Positions 31,996 through 43,865 of a stretch of DNA of 64,000 nt are shown here, piece by piece. This DNA comes from Wurfbainia villosa (lineage: Eukaryota > Streptophyta > Magnoliopsida > Zingiberales > Zingiberaceae). Numbering within the stretch: position 1 is the stretch's first letter; each line of letters begins with the position of its first letter. The position numbers and the translations under genes are program-made. The stretch spans positions 58,405,704 through 58,469,703 of the forward strand of contig CM045990.1 of assembly GCA_025175895.1 (NCBI GenBank). The letters run 5' to 3'. The notes below the pieces were generated by a model. It worked only from the letters and a program-made list of their open reading frames with translations, ran no database searches and was not told the DNA's origin.

Positions 31996-32593
31996 ATGAC
32001 TTTCAGTCCACTTGTTATGATACTAAAGGAAAATAAACTTACTGTACCCAAATAATATTGATTGGAAAAGAATCTAGATATTGTCTTAACTGCTGAGGAG
32101 TACAAATATGTACTCTTCGAAGAGGGTCCTCCTAAGCCCATGAATGAGCTGGAAGTCCTTGGAGCTGAGATCGATAGGGAAACTCAGGTCGATATCATTC
32201 TACAGTCGACATAAAGGCTTGCTCAGGCTAAGCCCATGGTTGCTCAGAAGGTTTCTACTTCTAAGCCGAAAGGAAAGAAGAAGAAGAAATAAGCTGGAGC
32301 AAAGGTGGTGGGAGGATCTCAGGGAGGAGTGAAGAAGCCGAAAGGCAAGTGCTTCACTTGTAAGCAGGATGGACAATGGAATAAGGACTGTCCCAATTCG
32401 AAATAGAACAAAGGTATATCCATTGGTCTAGTCGTTGAAACATGGTTAGCGGTGTGATCTACTAGGACATGGTGTGTAGATACGGGAGCCTCTGATCATG
32501 TCTGTAATACTTTGCAGAGGTTCCAGGAAACCCGACGATGAGCTGAGGGAGAGATTACCATTTACTTGGGCAATGCCATGAAGGTGGCGGCTA
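31996..32593 (+). pseudogene. A2 gag and protease remnant
   Basis: Starts ATG ACT TTC like A1. It has the same internal Gag deletion (Cys-Pro-Pro-Lys-Pro joined to Asn-Glu-Leu-Glu) and a second loss: sequence jumps from the ILQS block to the AQA block near 32205, dropping ~110 bases present in A1. The zinc knuckle (32350-32391) has Gln for His, so it should not bind zinc normally. The protease motif Asp-Thr-Gly-Ala (32479-32490) is intact, unlike both A1 copies. Stops occur near 32290, 32404 and 32458. Confidence 0.82.
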
Positions 32594-33420
32594 TTGCAGT
32601 GGGAGATGTTTTATTTATCTTTTGAGAAAAATAAACTTTTGGTTCTTAAGAATTGCCTTTATGTACCCTTATTTAGAAAGAATTTAATTTCGGTTTCTAA
32701 ATTGTTTATGGACAGATATTCTATTTCTTTTAATGACAGAGTTGTTATAAGAAGGGATAGGGACATTATCTGTTCGGGTACATTGATAGGAAATTTGTAC
32801 ACACTTGAACCAAAACCTCCCACGATGCATATTGAAATTAATAACTCGTCTTCTAATTCTATTAAGAGAAAAGAACCTTAGAAGATGAACCAAACATATC
32901 TTTGGCATCTTAGGCTTGGTCACATTAACCTAAGTAGGATTCAAAGGTTGATAGCTGATGGACCTTTAGGTTCATTAGTGGTGGAGGATCTCCCAACCTG
33001 CGAATCCTGCTTGGAAGGTAAAATGACCAAGAGGCCTTTTAAGGCCAAGGGGTATAGAGCCAAAGATGTGTTAGAATTGGTTCATTCTGAATTGTGTGGT
33101 CCTATATCTATCCAGGCTAGAGGTGGTTTTGAGTATTTCATCTCTTTTATAGATGATTACTCAAGATATGGATACATTTACCTGATGCGCCGCATGTCTG
33201 AATGCTTTGACAAGTTCAAAGAATTCAAGGCTGATGTGGAGAAATGTCAAGGTAAAAGTATCAAGACACTACGATCTAATCGTGGTGGTGAGTACCTCTT
33301 GGGAGAGTTTAGGAACTACTTATCAGAGGTTGGGATTCAATCCCAATTGACTGCACCTGGCACACCCCAGCAGAACGGTGTAGTAGAGCGAAGGAATAGG
33401 ACTCTTATGGAGATGGTTAG
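32594..33420 (+). pseudogene. A2 integrase, N-terminal and core part
   Basis: Reads the pre-integrase segment (32594-32881), then, after a stop at 32879, an open frame from 32885 with the zinc domain (WHLRLGHIN ... CESCLEGK), the catalytic Asp in HSELCGP-FEYFISFIDDYSR (no stop here, unlike A1), RGGEYLLGEF and QQNGVVERRNR with the catalytic Glu. D cuts the domain at 33420; the frame runs into D and stops at 33499. Confidence 0.85.
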
Positions 33421-36400
33421 TGTTGGGTTTCCGGCATCGCGGCGAGTGTGTGTTCGAACATGTTTCGCAAACATGTGCACAACAGAAGGAATAAAATAAT
33501 AAATCTAATTTATTACAACACACACATCACACGCATGCATAGTACTGTTGGTGTAGGGGCACTAGATAATCGAACCTGTGTTTTGATTATGGCAAAGACA
33601 CAAAGTTAAGTTTACATCGTTATCTCACGAGCTAAATCAAGTGTGCAGAAAAGTGCTAAAGCTGGAGCTGAAGGCTAGCGACACCCGGAGGAAGCCGCGG
33701 TGGTCGGGCGACACTCGAGTGACTTCGGAAGGAGCCGAAGGAATCGAGTGGAAGGCCGAAAGTGAGAGCTACTATCGAGGTAAGCTCGTGTGAGTGAGAG
33801 ATTGTAAGGTCGTGTCCTCTTTACGGGGACAATCGTAGGCGGCGATTCGATTAAGACTTCCCGTGGAAGGTCTAGGTCGAGATCGGACGGTCAGAAACCG
33901 TCGTATTTATCATTTTCCGAGCTAACCTCTTACTGCAGGGAAGTGGCGGTGGCGGATCATTGCTCGACATTAGGCGATCGGGATGCTCATCGATCGGTGA
34001 TGGGAGGCATCAGTTGACTGATGGCGACGAATCAACCTTTACGCTTGGTCAAAATGGATAAGGTTTGACGCGGCCACTTCGCGATAAAATTTGGACAACT
34101 TCGTGATCTGTTCCGAAAAAGAGGAGACATATTTAGAGGCCAAAATCTATAAAAGGAGGGGAGGATTCCAACTCCAAGCATCATCAAGTTTATTCATCAA
34201 GTGCTCCTACAACGCCAACGCTCCAACGCCGTCATAACGCCGATGCGACGACAAGTTCAAATCTCCTTCATCGGCAGCAGTAGCAAGTAATTATTTTTAT
34301 TGTATTCTTTATTTTAATCGTAACGAGGTGAGGTAGGCTTGTTGCCTCATCCTCGTACATTCGATTTTTGTGATAGTTGTCTCCTACCTCCAACGAGGAG
34401 GAGATGTTATAGTGCTTTGCCCTCCGTACGCAGTCTAGGACCGATAGGGCCTTGGAGTAGCAACTGCTGGGTTGTGAACCAAGTAAAAATAAACGTGTTC
34501 CTTTATTTTCCGTTGCTCTCACTCGTTTAATTGTCTACTCGAATGAAACGTCGAAAAGATTTACGATCGCTATTCACCCCCCCTCTAGCGACGCTTCTCA
34601 ATCCAACAAGTACAACATGTGTAGACAAAACCGTAAATTCAAATTTTGCAATAAAAGGAAATTTAAACTACGTATACCTGACGTATCACGTGTAGCGGGA
34701 AAGGCATCAACCGGAACGATTCTCGTTATAATCATCTCTATCCATATCCACGCTGAGTATCTTCGGGATGACTTCACAAAGTCACGAGCCTCATCTTCGT
34801 ATGGGTTACTAGCCTCGTGTTGAAGACGATGTGATCGAGAGAAGATCACGATCCGAATAAAAATTTGGATCCAAAATGAGTCCTCAAAAACTCGCTTCTC
34901 CAGAGAGGTATTCGTCAACCGTTTGACGAATCCTTCGTCCTCCACCTATGAGGATTACCGGAGATCAAATCCCCGGCAAGGCTACCGCTGTCGGAGCTCC
35001 AAACATCATTTAAACAACGCTTGGACGAGAAGAAAACAAGCTGTCCAGAAAACTGGACAGCTTTGGTGGAGGAATAGGGGTCGGCCAAAAGGGAAGGTTG
35101 AAGCTCACCTTATTGCCGAACCCAAAGGAGATCACTGGAGCTCCGCCGACAGCAGCTCGATGCCGGCAAGGGGGAAGGACAGTACCTTCTGGACGCCGGC
35201 AAGGGAGCTAGGTGGTGGTGGGCGGCGGCACTAGGGTTGGCGGCGACTACGCCAAGGAGAGGAGGGGGTGGCAACAATTAGGGTTGCAAGGCTTTTGGAT
35301 TAGGGCTTAACAAAACCCTTAAGCCCTATTTTATAGAGAACAAATTCTCTTAATGGTTATCGGATCATAACCAAAGGCCCGTTAACCCGCTCCATTAATT
35401 TAAGTTAAAATAAACCAAACCATGATGATTTATTTTAAGTTAAAATGAACCGAACCAACTTTGATTCATTCGTTTAAAACAAACCAAACCCTTTGGTTTA
35501 TTCTCCTCCATTGGATTAGAACCAAACCAATTTGGTTCATCCATCATGTCTTCATAAGACACGGCCCATCCACACTTCCATTGTGACTGAAACAATTTCA
35601 TACTCGCTCCATGTTTTGTCCAACCAAACCTAGTTTCTCTCGGTCTGAGAATCTCATTCTCAAGCTTGTTTTAAATCCTTCGGATTACATTCGTTGTGCG
35701 TGTGACCGAATAGGTTCTCGGTTTATGTTGGCCGTCTATAATTAACCATTAATTATAGAACGATCATGAGTGGCACCTATTAGTACATCATGATCCCCAA
35801 TTAACCGAAAAGATCAACGGTTGATCCAGAACTATTTCTAAAACCCTTTAGCAGCTCGAATGAATCGTGCATCATTCCCTTCACTCATCTTATACCCACT
35901 TGGTTCAGGACATGGTCTATAGTGTCAGTCCCCACTACGCTGACTACGTCACACCTAACTCAAGTATCATTTCCTCGTCCTACGGATTCTAGTTACTGCA
36001 CATGTATCGAAGAGTACCTTACTCTAAACATGTAATGCTTTCGCCAAAGACTTTAGTAACAATCCGATGAGAGGCCATGAGTATACATCTCCTTGCAAGG
36101 AGTGGTGAATCCTTTATAGGTTATTCAAACACCTTCGATCACTTCGACTTATACCCAATCATTCCGGGTCCACATCTCCTCAGAAATGCTTGCTTAAGAT
36201 GTCAAAGCATAAGTCTTTATGATCAAGATGACTTGAATACTGTAAGTCAAAGGAACATCACACTTAAGCTGCAGTAAGAATTTCATTGACATATCTATAT
36301 ATGCAGAGAACCATATGAAGTCTTACAGCTGGTCACTCCAATGAACTAGTTACCTTAACTAGCATCCACGATTAACTCCGGACATCACAATGTCTCCAGC

Positions 36401-36723
36401 CAGTGAGAATCAGCGGCTTGGATACACCAAGGAGTATACCTCGTGCTAGTCTCGACAGAATCAATGGTGTCCAAATTCATCAATTCATCGACTAGGGATA
36501 ATTCCAATACATCACAATTACACATGTAGAGATACTCACTAGTTGTGATTCAATCACAAATTCTCTCATGCTGTGAATCGTATCGTGGACATTCAGTAAA
36601 TGAGTTTAAGATATAATCAAATACATGAAAACATGTATACTCAAATAGTGAATCTTCATTTATCATATAAATGGTTCAAACATAAGGTGATTGCCTTAGG
36701 ACATCTCTCATATATCACTAACA
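33421..36723 (-). mobile_element. solo D LTR in A2 integrase, itself carrying a solo E LTR
   Basis: Exact duplication GTTAG (33416-33420 and 36724-36728). Plus-strand ends are TGTTGGGTTT and ATCACTAACA. Without E3 the LTR is ~2235 bases. In its own orientation (minus) it matches 61706-62872 and 62873 to the window end, with the ATATATGAGAGATGTCC start. A TATA-like TATAAAATAGGG reads on the minus strand near 35330. No internal region is present, so it is a solo LTR. Confidence 0.9.
33546..34608 (+). mobile_element. E3: solo E LTR inside the solo D LTR
   Basis: 1063 bases, TGTTGGTGTA to ATCCAACA, with duplication AGTAC (33541-33545 and 34609-34613). TATAAAA at 34148-34154. The U5 poly-C motif CTATTCACCCCCC is near the end. 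It is the innermost insertion of the A2 branch. Confidence 0.9.
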
Positions 36724-36728
36724 GTTAG

Positions 36729-37484
36729 ATCGATGATGAGTTATTCTGAGTTGCCAGATTCGTTCTGGGGATATGTTCTAGATACGGCGGTGTACATTCT
36801 AAACTTGGTTCCATCTAAATCAGTGCCTTCTACTCCCACAGAATTATGGACTGGGAGAAAGCCTAGTCTAAGACATATTCAGATATGGGGGAGTCCAGCA
36901 CATATGCTAAAGGCAAATGCTGGTAAGTTGGAACCTCGTACAGAAGTAAGCTTATTCGTTGGCTATCCTAGAGGAACGAAGGGCGGCTTGGTTTATAGTC
37001 CTAGATATCAAAGGGTAATCGTTAGCACGAACGCCAGATTTCTAGAGGAAGACTATGTGATGAGCCACAAGCCCAAGAGTAAAATTGTTCTGGAGGAATT
37101 AAAAGGGGAAGTCACTTCTTTAGTACCACCGGTACAAGAGGATATACCATATGTCACTGCACCGTGTGTCACAGAGGGTACACAGGTGATACCTTATCAT
37201 AATGGGAGGGTTGTGAGACAACCTGATAGATTCATGTTCTTGGGAGAATCTTCTGATTTAGTCCCTGGCGAACATGAACCTGATCCCTGGACATATGACG
37301 AGGCAATCCAAGATAAAGATGCAGCATCTTGGCAAAGTGCAATGAATGCTGAGATTGAATCGATGGATTCAAATCATGTCTGGGAACTAGTAGAGCCATC
37401 CGATGGTGTAAAAACCATTGGATGCAAGTGGATCTACAAGAGAAAGAGAGGAATAGATGGGTAGGTTGAGACCTTCAAAGCGAG
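36729..37484 (+). pseudogene. A2 integrase C-terminal part and linker
   Basis: Resumes the integrase after D. 36733-37464 is open for 243 codons: SFWGYVLDTAVYILN, the C-terminal LFVGYPRGTKGG segment, then the linker with VVRQPDRFMFLGESSDL and the start of RT-proximal WELVEPSDGVKTIGCKWIYK. A TAG at 37462 ends it. Confidence 0.85.
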
Positions 37485-38170
37485 GCTTGTTGCGAAGGGG
37501 TATACTCTGAAAGAGGGTATCGATTATGAGGAGACCTTTTCGCCGGTAGCCATGCTTAAGTCTATCCGGATTCTCTTATGCATAGCAGCTCATATGGATT
37601 ATGAGGTGTGGCAGATGGATGTCAAGACAACTTTCCTTAATGGAAGTCCTGAGGAAAACATCTATATGAAGCAACCAGAGGGATTCATTGCTAAGGGAAA
37701 AGAGCATCTTGTATGTAAGCTTAATCGGTCCATTTATGGATTGAAGCAAGCTTCGAGGTCTTGGAACATCCTCTTTGATGAGGTAATCCAGTCTTATGGA
37801 TTTATTCAAAGTACGGATGAGTCTTGTGTATACAAGAGATGTGACGGAAATGTAGTGGTATTTCTTGTACTATAAATAGATGATATTTTGTTGATTGGCA
37901 ACAATATCAAGGTGTTATCGGACATAAGGGTATGGTTGTCCAAACAGTTTGATATGAATGACTTGGGAGAAGTGGGACACATCCTTGGGATCAAGGTTAT
38001 AAGGGATCACAGGAAAAGGATGTTGTGCTTATCCCACGCTTCATACATAGACATGATTTTGGATCATTTTAGCATGCAGAACTCCAAGAAGGGTTTCTAC
38101 CTTTCAGGCATGGAGTTCCTTTATCTAAGGAGATGTGTCCTAGATCATCTTAGGAGATAGAGGAGATAAA
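37485..38170 (+). pseudogene. A2 reverse transcriptase
   Basis: Open in 37552-37875 and 37888-38160. QMDVKTTFLNG and GLKQASRSWN are intact, but the catalytic block reads stop-Ile-Asp-Asp at 37873-37884 in place of Tyr-Val-Asp-Asp, so the enzyme is dead. A frameshift near 38090 precedes the end. Confidence 0.85.
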
Positions 38171-38852
38171 GGCGGTTCCTTATGCTTCGGCAGTAGGAAG
38201 TCTCATGTATGTGATGCTATGTATGAGACCAGATATCTACTTTGCCATGAGCATGGTCAGCAGATATCAGAGTAATCCAGGGAAGGGACATTGGACTATG
38301 GTAAAGCATATATTGAAGTACCTGAGAAGGACTAGGGATAATATGCTGGTTTACCATACAGACCAATTACTCCCTGTGGGTTACACGGATTCCGACTTCC
38401 AATCTAATAGGGATAACAATAAGTCTACCTCAGGTTTTGTGTTTACTTTGGGAGGTGGAGCCATTGTATGGAGGAGTGTCAAGAAGAAATGCGTGGCAGA
38501 CTCCACCATGGAAGCTGAGTATATGGCATCCTATGAGGCGTCCAAAGAAGCCGTGTGGCTTAGGAACTTCTTGATGAACTTGGATGTCATTCGTGGTTTG
38601 CCCAGAACTATCACAATTTATTGTGATAATAGTGGTGCAGATACAAACTCGATGGAACCACGAGGCCATAAGGCTAGTAAACATATAGAGCGCAAGTACC
38701 ACCTGATACGAGAAATCGTAAAGAGAGGAGAAGTTGTTGTGGCTAAGATTGCATCAGAGGATAACCTGACAGATCCTTTCACTAAGGCCCTTCCGACGAG
38801 AGCTTTTGATAGGCATGTGGAGGGAATGGGGATCAGATGTATGGCAGTTTGA
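38171..38852 (+). pseudogene. A2 RNase H
   Basis: 215 open codons from 38205: MYVMLCMRPDIYF, the GYTDSDFQSNRDNNKSTSG entry with the first catalytic Asp, VADSTMEAEYMASYEASKEAVW with Glu, YCDNSGA with Asp, and KHIERKYHLIRE. Better kept than in A1. Ends TGA at 38850, before the polypurine tract AAGTGGGAGAT. Confidence 0.85.
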
Positions 38853-38885
38853 GGACAACATAATCTTTTAGTATAAGTGGGAGAT

Positions 38886-40852
38886 TGTAGGGATGTATAC
38901 TGAAAAGTCTACCTTTTGTATGGACATCTTAATTTTGAAATAAGAATCACATGATCATTATTTGCATTTTTATGGTTATGCAATATTGTCTAATACATTA
39001 CATTGTAGATAACATGGTGTGTGATGTCACACGGGAGATCATGTTATCGGCTCCTTGTAAAGTATAAGTAAAGGCTCACAACCGAGATGACTTTGGACAA
39101 ACCATTGGAATGGTTGTAGTGTGATTTGGTATTGGTTTGTCTTGACCATAGAATCACACTAGTGCACTTTGAGTGTATTGAGCAGGACCGAATTAGAGGT
39201 GATTCGATTTATTGCTGACTACATAATCGAATCGGACCTCAGATATTATTATGTACATGCTCTTAATCCCGATATAATAACGGGCACATATACTTAGTAT
39301 TCATCTCTTTGATTTACCAATGAGCGAGTTTTATAGATTAAATCGATAGGCTCGGTAAGTTGGGAGATGATATTATTTATATAGTGTGTCGTTGATTATA
39401 GGAGGAAACCGTATCCTATATATTAGGATGATGATGTCCCCTTGAGGACCTCATAAGGTTCATTATGTAAACCCTGCAGGTGGACTTGGTCCGGCATGAT
39501 GAAAAGGTTGAGTGGTACTACTCAAGGAGTTAGATGTTGATTAATTAATGGTCAGTAAATTAATTAATCGATGGACATTCGAGATCTTAAACACGGGGAG
39601 AAAATGTACAAATAATATATGGAGCCCATATTAGCATATGGGGGTTGGTGAGGTACATCAATGATAATCCTTTACTGGATTGGATTATCACTAGTGGATC
39701 GAACTTTATGTGGGCTTGATCTATGGGTGGCCAAGATCCAACTCTTCCTCATGGTCCCTAATGTAGCCTATTAACACCTCATGAAGCTTAGATCCAATGG
39801 ATAGAAACAAAACTCTAGATCCATAGGTAGAGGTTAAATCATTAAGATCCGACGGTTGAGATTAAATATCTAGATCCGATGGTTGAGATTAAATCCCTAG
39901 AACAAATGGTAGAGATTAAAAGGAGGCTTATCCATAACTCTATAAAAGGAGCTTGATGGGTTGGTATGGAGATTGATCCAAGGAGAGCTAGGGTTTTGGG
40001 CGGCAAGAGAGGAATCCTAGTTGAGATAGGATTAGGGTTTGGAGGCTTAGGGTTTTGGAGGCTTGGGATGCACCAAATAAGGAAGTTTTTCCTTTCTTCT
40101 TCCTTATCCATTGGTCGGCATCCATCACCCTTTCTAGCCCCATTCCAGCCCTTGGCTGGCACCCATAGGCTCTCTTCTCTTCTCCTTGAGTGGTGGAAAC
40201 AAGACTTAGGGGTCTCCCTTGGTGTCTTGGTCGATTTCCATCATCATCTCCTCCTCCTAGTTGGCCGGCGGCAAGGATTCCTTTTGTTCCTTGTTGGTTG
40301 GTTTTAGGGAGGAGAAAAACCTTGTTTCTATTCTTCCTTTTTCTTTGGAAGAGTAAGGAAGGAAGATTTGCGATCTAGGAGCTTCAACTTTTTGTAGATC
40401 GTCGCCCACACGACGTCCGAAAGGAGGAAGGTCATACATTAGAAGATTGAGAGGTATATCGATTCTCTAATTTTTATATGTTACATGTTTGTATTTGTTT
40501 TTCAATTATGAGCATGATATAAATCTGTAAATGGCTAAATAATACTTAGATCCCGAACATAAACAAAAAAACCGGTGATCCGGACATCGTCTATTCCGCG
40601 GCTACTCGTAGAATAGAGGTTGGTCGCTTGAACAACGAGTTTGTTCAAGTGACCTCTCTAAACGAATAACACTATGATGACTTGGTTGTTTTGGCAATCT
40701 CTTTTGTCTTGGATTAAATTTTTTAATCCGGGGACATAGAAGTGATCGCCATGATCAAGCAACCGAGGTGAAGTGGGAAGCAAAGTTTCCCCTCACGGAC
40801 TCGATAAGCAAAATCCTTCAATTGGTATCAGAGCTTCTGGGCAAAACCTTCA
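38886..40852 (+). repeat. A2 3' LTR, 1967 bp
   Basis: Starts TGTAGGGATG, ends AAACCTTCA next to the duplicated TACAT. A 27-bp array lies near 39788-39923, TATAAAA at 39941-39947 and the primer-site-like motif at 40823-40834. Confidence 0.9.
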
Positions 40853-42286
40853 TACATGAGGTCGGCTCTTCACGAAATCCAAAAAAATACCTAATCGTGT
40901 CAAAACACTTGGCCTCCACACAACTAGGCCATGTGTGGCCTTGTGGTGGCTAATCTCAAGATTCGGACATGGTCGTGTGTAGCCACACGCCCTGGCCATG
41001 TGCCCTATTGCATATATCTATCAAATGCTCTTTTTCGCTCCAAAAGTGCACCGTTTTCCCCATGAAATGCTATCCTGCACACAAAAGTACAAAGAGCAGA
41101 TCTCCAAACTAGAAAACAAGAAATGCATGCAAATAAAGTAAAATATGCATGAAACAAACATAAAATGAAATGAGATGTGAGCAAAAACTACTCCTAAAAC
41201 CCTATATGTTTTGCTCACATCAACAACCTAACGGTTGCTACTCCAAGGTCCTGCGATCCTAGGCTGCATATGGAGGGCAATTCACTAAGCAAGGTCTCCT
41301 CCTCGTTGGAGGTAGCAGACAACGATTACAAAAAGAAATCTCAAGGTAGAGGGACAATCCCACCTCTCCTTGTTAAGATCAAAAACACAAAAACAAAAAA
41401 TGAGTACAAAAGAATTAAAGTATACCTACGACGATCAAGACTTGAATTTGGAAGCGGGTCATCGGCATTGCGGCAGTGTTTCGGTGTCGTAGAGTTGCGG
41501 CATTGTAGGAGCACTTCGAGAGCCTTGAATGATGACCTAAAGGGGAAACCCCCCTTCTTTTATAGCCCTCCAACCCCCTGAATGTTGAGTCCAAGATCTG
41601 ATCCAAATGGACACCTCACCTCAAGAAAAGGGGTTCTTATCTTTACCTTCATCGAAGTGGGTAGTTTGAATAGCGAAATGGCCTTCATGGCATTGATTGA
41701 TGCGATGAGTCAATCGCAAATAGCTAGTAGTTATTGCCCACTGGTTATTCAACTGCAACAAAGAGTTAGCACAAGACAAATGAAAGATAGTAAATATTGT
41801 TGGTGCAGTGGGCACCTAAGTCAAACCTAAGTTTTGATTATAGCAAACGATATAAAGTTAAGCTTATATTGTTATCTCACGAGCTAAATCAAGTGTGCAG
41901 AAAAGTCTCAATGCTGGAGCTGAAGGCTAGCGACACCCGGAGGAAGCCGCGGTGGTCGGGCGATACTCGAGTGATTTCGGAGGGAGCCGATGGAATCGAG
42001 TGGAAGGCCGGAAGCAAAAGCAACACGTAAGTATCGAGGTAAGCTCGTGTGTGTGAGCGTAAGTGAAGTCGTATCCTCTTTACGGGGATGATCTTAAGCG
42101 TAGATCCGACCCAAGACATCTCATAGGTGGTCTAGGTTGAGATCGGACGGTCGAAGACCGTCGGAAGTATGTTTTTGTTGAGCTAACTTTGACTTGCAGT
42201 AAGCATCAGTCGACTGCCAGCTTGGAGGACTCGACTGTCGTGTATCAGTCGACTGCCGAAGGTCATCAATCGACTGATGCTGCCAT

Positions 42287-43373
42287 TGTTGGTGCAGTGA
42301 GGCACCGAAATCGAACCTGTGTTTTGATTATAGCAAAGACACAAAAGTTAAGTCTATTTTGTTTTCTCACGAGCTGAATCGAGTGTGCAGAAGATTGATA
42401 TAGCTGGAGCTGAAGGCTAGCGACACCCGGAGGAAGCCGCGGTGGTCGGGCGATACTCGAGTTACTTCGGAGGGAGCCGAAGGAATCGAGTGGAAGGCCG
42501 GAAGCAAAAGCGACATGTAAGTATCGAGGTAAGCTCATGTGTGCGAGAGTAAGTAAGGTCGTATCCTCTTTACGGGGATGATCTTAAGCGTAGATCCGAC
42601 CAAAGACATCTTATAGATGGTCTAGGTCGAGATCAGATGGTCGACGACCATCGAAATTATGTTTTTATTGAGCTAACTTTGACTTACGAAGCATCGGTCG
42701 ATCGCGACTTGGAGGACTCGACGCCGTGTATCGATCGCCGAAGGTTATCAATCGACCGATGCCGCCATCGACGATCGATGATGGCCATCACCGATCGATG
42801 GTCAATGATCGATTCGAGGAGTCAAGGCTTATCACTCCACCTCAAAGCGGTTTGGTGTCCATTTGTGATTGGTTGAAGACCCACTCAAAAGGGGCTCAAA
42901 GGCTATAAAAGGAGGGCCAAACCTAGGGTTTCATCAACAATTCTAAGTGCTCAAAAAGTCTCCGCAACTCTACGACAACAACGAAGTCCTTCTTCATTCC
43001 GACGCCTAGGTTTAACTTTCTTTATTATTATGCGTGGTCTTAGTTTTTGTTATCAGTTTGTCATTTATATTTTGAAGCTTTTTATCGTATAACGAGGAGA
43101 GGGAGTGTCCCTCTACCTCAAGTTTTTATCGATTAACTCCTACCTCCAACGAGGAGGAGTTTGTTTAGTGATTTGCCCTCCGTCGTGGTCAAGGACCACT
43201 AGGGCCTTGGAGTAGTAGCCTACGGCTACACAACCAAGTAAATATCTTGTTTCTATTGTCTCCTTTACTTTTGTTTTTGCTTATCTTTCCGCTAATTATA
43301 TTTCTTTTTAAAGCGAATCGAAAAAAGTTTTCTATCGCTATTCACCCCTCTAGCGAACCGCATTGATCCAACA
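42287..43373 (+). repeat. E2 5' LTR, 1087 bp
   Basis: TGTTGGTGCAG to ATCCAACA. TATAAAA at 42904-42910. The GTCGAC palindrome sites of E1 are here CGATCG-type variants (42690-42830). The next bases (43376 on) are a primer site with changes: TGGTATCGAGTC instead of TGGTATCAGAGCC. Confidence 0.9.
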
Positions 43374-43865
43374 ATTGGTATCGAGTCGGGCGCTTAGATT
43401 TGGTGAAACCACCAATCTAACATTTTTTCCAGATTTATTTTTCGTTCTTAAATTTTCTCTCCGACTACTAATCCAAGACGAAGTCTTGGTACTCTTCGCT
43501 TGATTTTGTTTTGCAAGTATTCGCTTTTGGAGTAGCCGACGGTCAAACGGGCATAACTTTTCGCATAAGTTGACCCATGACACGGTCTACCTACCAAATC
43601 GAAGCTCTCGAGAGATCTACACTTCTTGTGGGGGTTTACCCCGTAACAAGCTGTTTCATCCTCAAAAACGACGTTTAGTATCCTTTCGGGACATCAAGGT
43701 TGTGAGTACTTACTTTTTATTTAGTTTCTTATTTCTTTGCTTAACTTTCTATTTTCGCTTATTTCTTTCTATTTCAAGACTACTAATCCAAGACGCAAGT
43801 CTTGGTACTTTTGTGTTTTTGTTGTTGCTAGATTTTCATTTTAGTCTCCTTGTTTTTTTGTTCTA

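Larger units (their letters stand above)
28998..40852 (+). mobile_element. A2: full-length but defective family A element
   Basis: Exact target duplication TACAT (28993-28997 and 40853-40857). LTRs 28998-30936 and 38886-40852, primer site, leader, gag-pol remnants in copia order, polypurine tract. A solo D LTR (33421-36723) interrupts integrase. Without it the element is ~8.5 kb. It sits in the F 5' LTR. Gag, protease, integrase, RT and RNase H are all recognisable but carry stops. Confidence 0.92.
5953..41222 (-). mobile_element. F: pol-less Ty3/gypsy-like element (minus strand), heavily interrupted
   Basis: A perfect 5-bp target duplication ACAAC (5948-5952 and 41223-41227) flanks two LTRs beginning TGATGCACG and ending CACATCA on the plus strand. 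Read on the minus strand: 5' LTR (41222 to 26924, interrupted), a primer site TGGCGCCATTGTCGGGG, a gag-like frame, a non-coding stretch with an AAGTCTGGGGGG tract, then the 3' LTR (7351 to 5953). Without A1 the internal region is only ~2.9 kb and has no protease, RT, RNase H or integrase. The primer-site type and tract style resemble the Athila/Tat group of gypsy elements. It would be non-autonomous. Confidence 0.82.
26924..41222 (-). repeat. F right LTR (5' LTR), in three pieces
   Basis: Pieces 26924-27365, 28439-28997 and 40858-41222 rebuild an LTR of ~1366 bases matching 5953-7351. E4 and A2 interrupt it, each with exact target duplications, which confirms the order. Confidence 0.85.

Noticed and set aside
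34598..35234. Frames of 115 and 103 codons in the solo D LTR
   Set aside because: The LTR has no coding role here, the frames lack a domain and the first starts near the E3 junction.
42189..42876. Possible transcription-unit starts from short frames in E LTRs
   Set aside because: The frames read through the palindrome cluster and TATA region and are not conserved between E copies.
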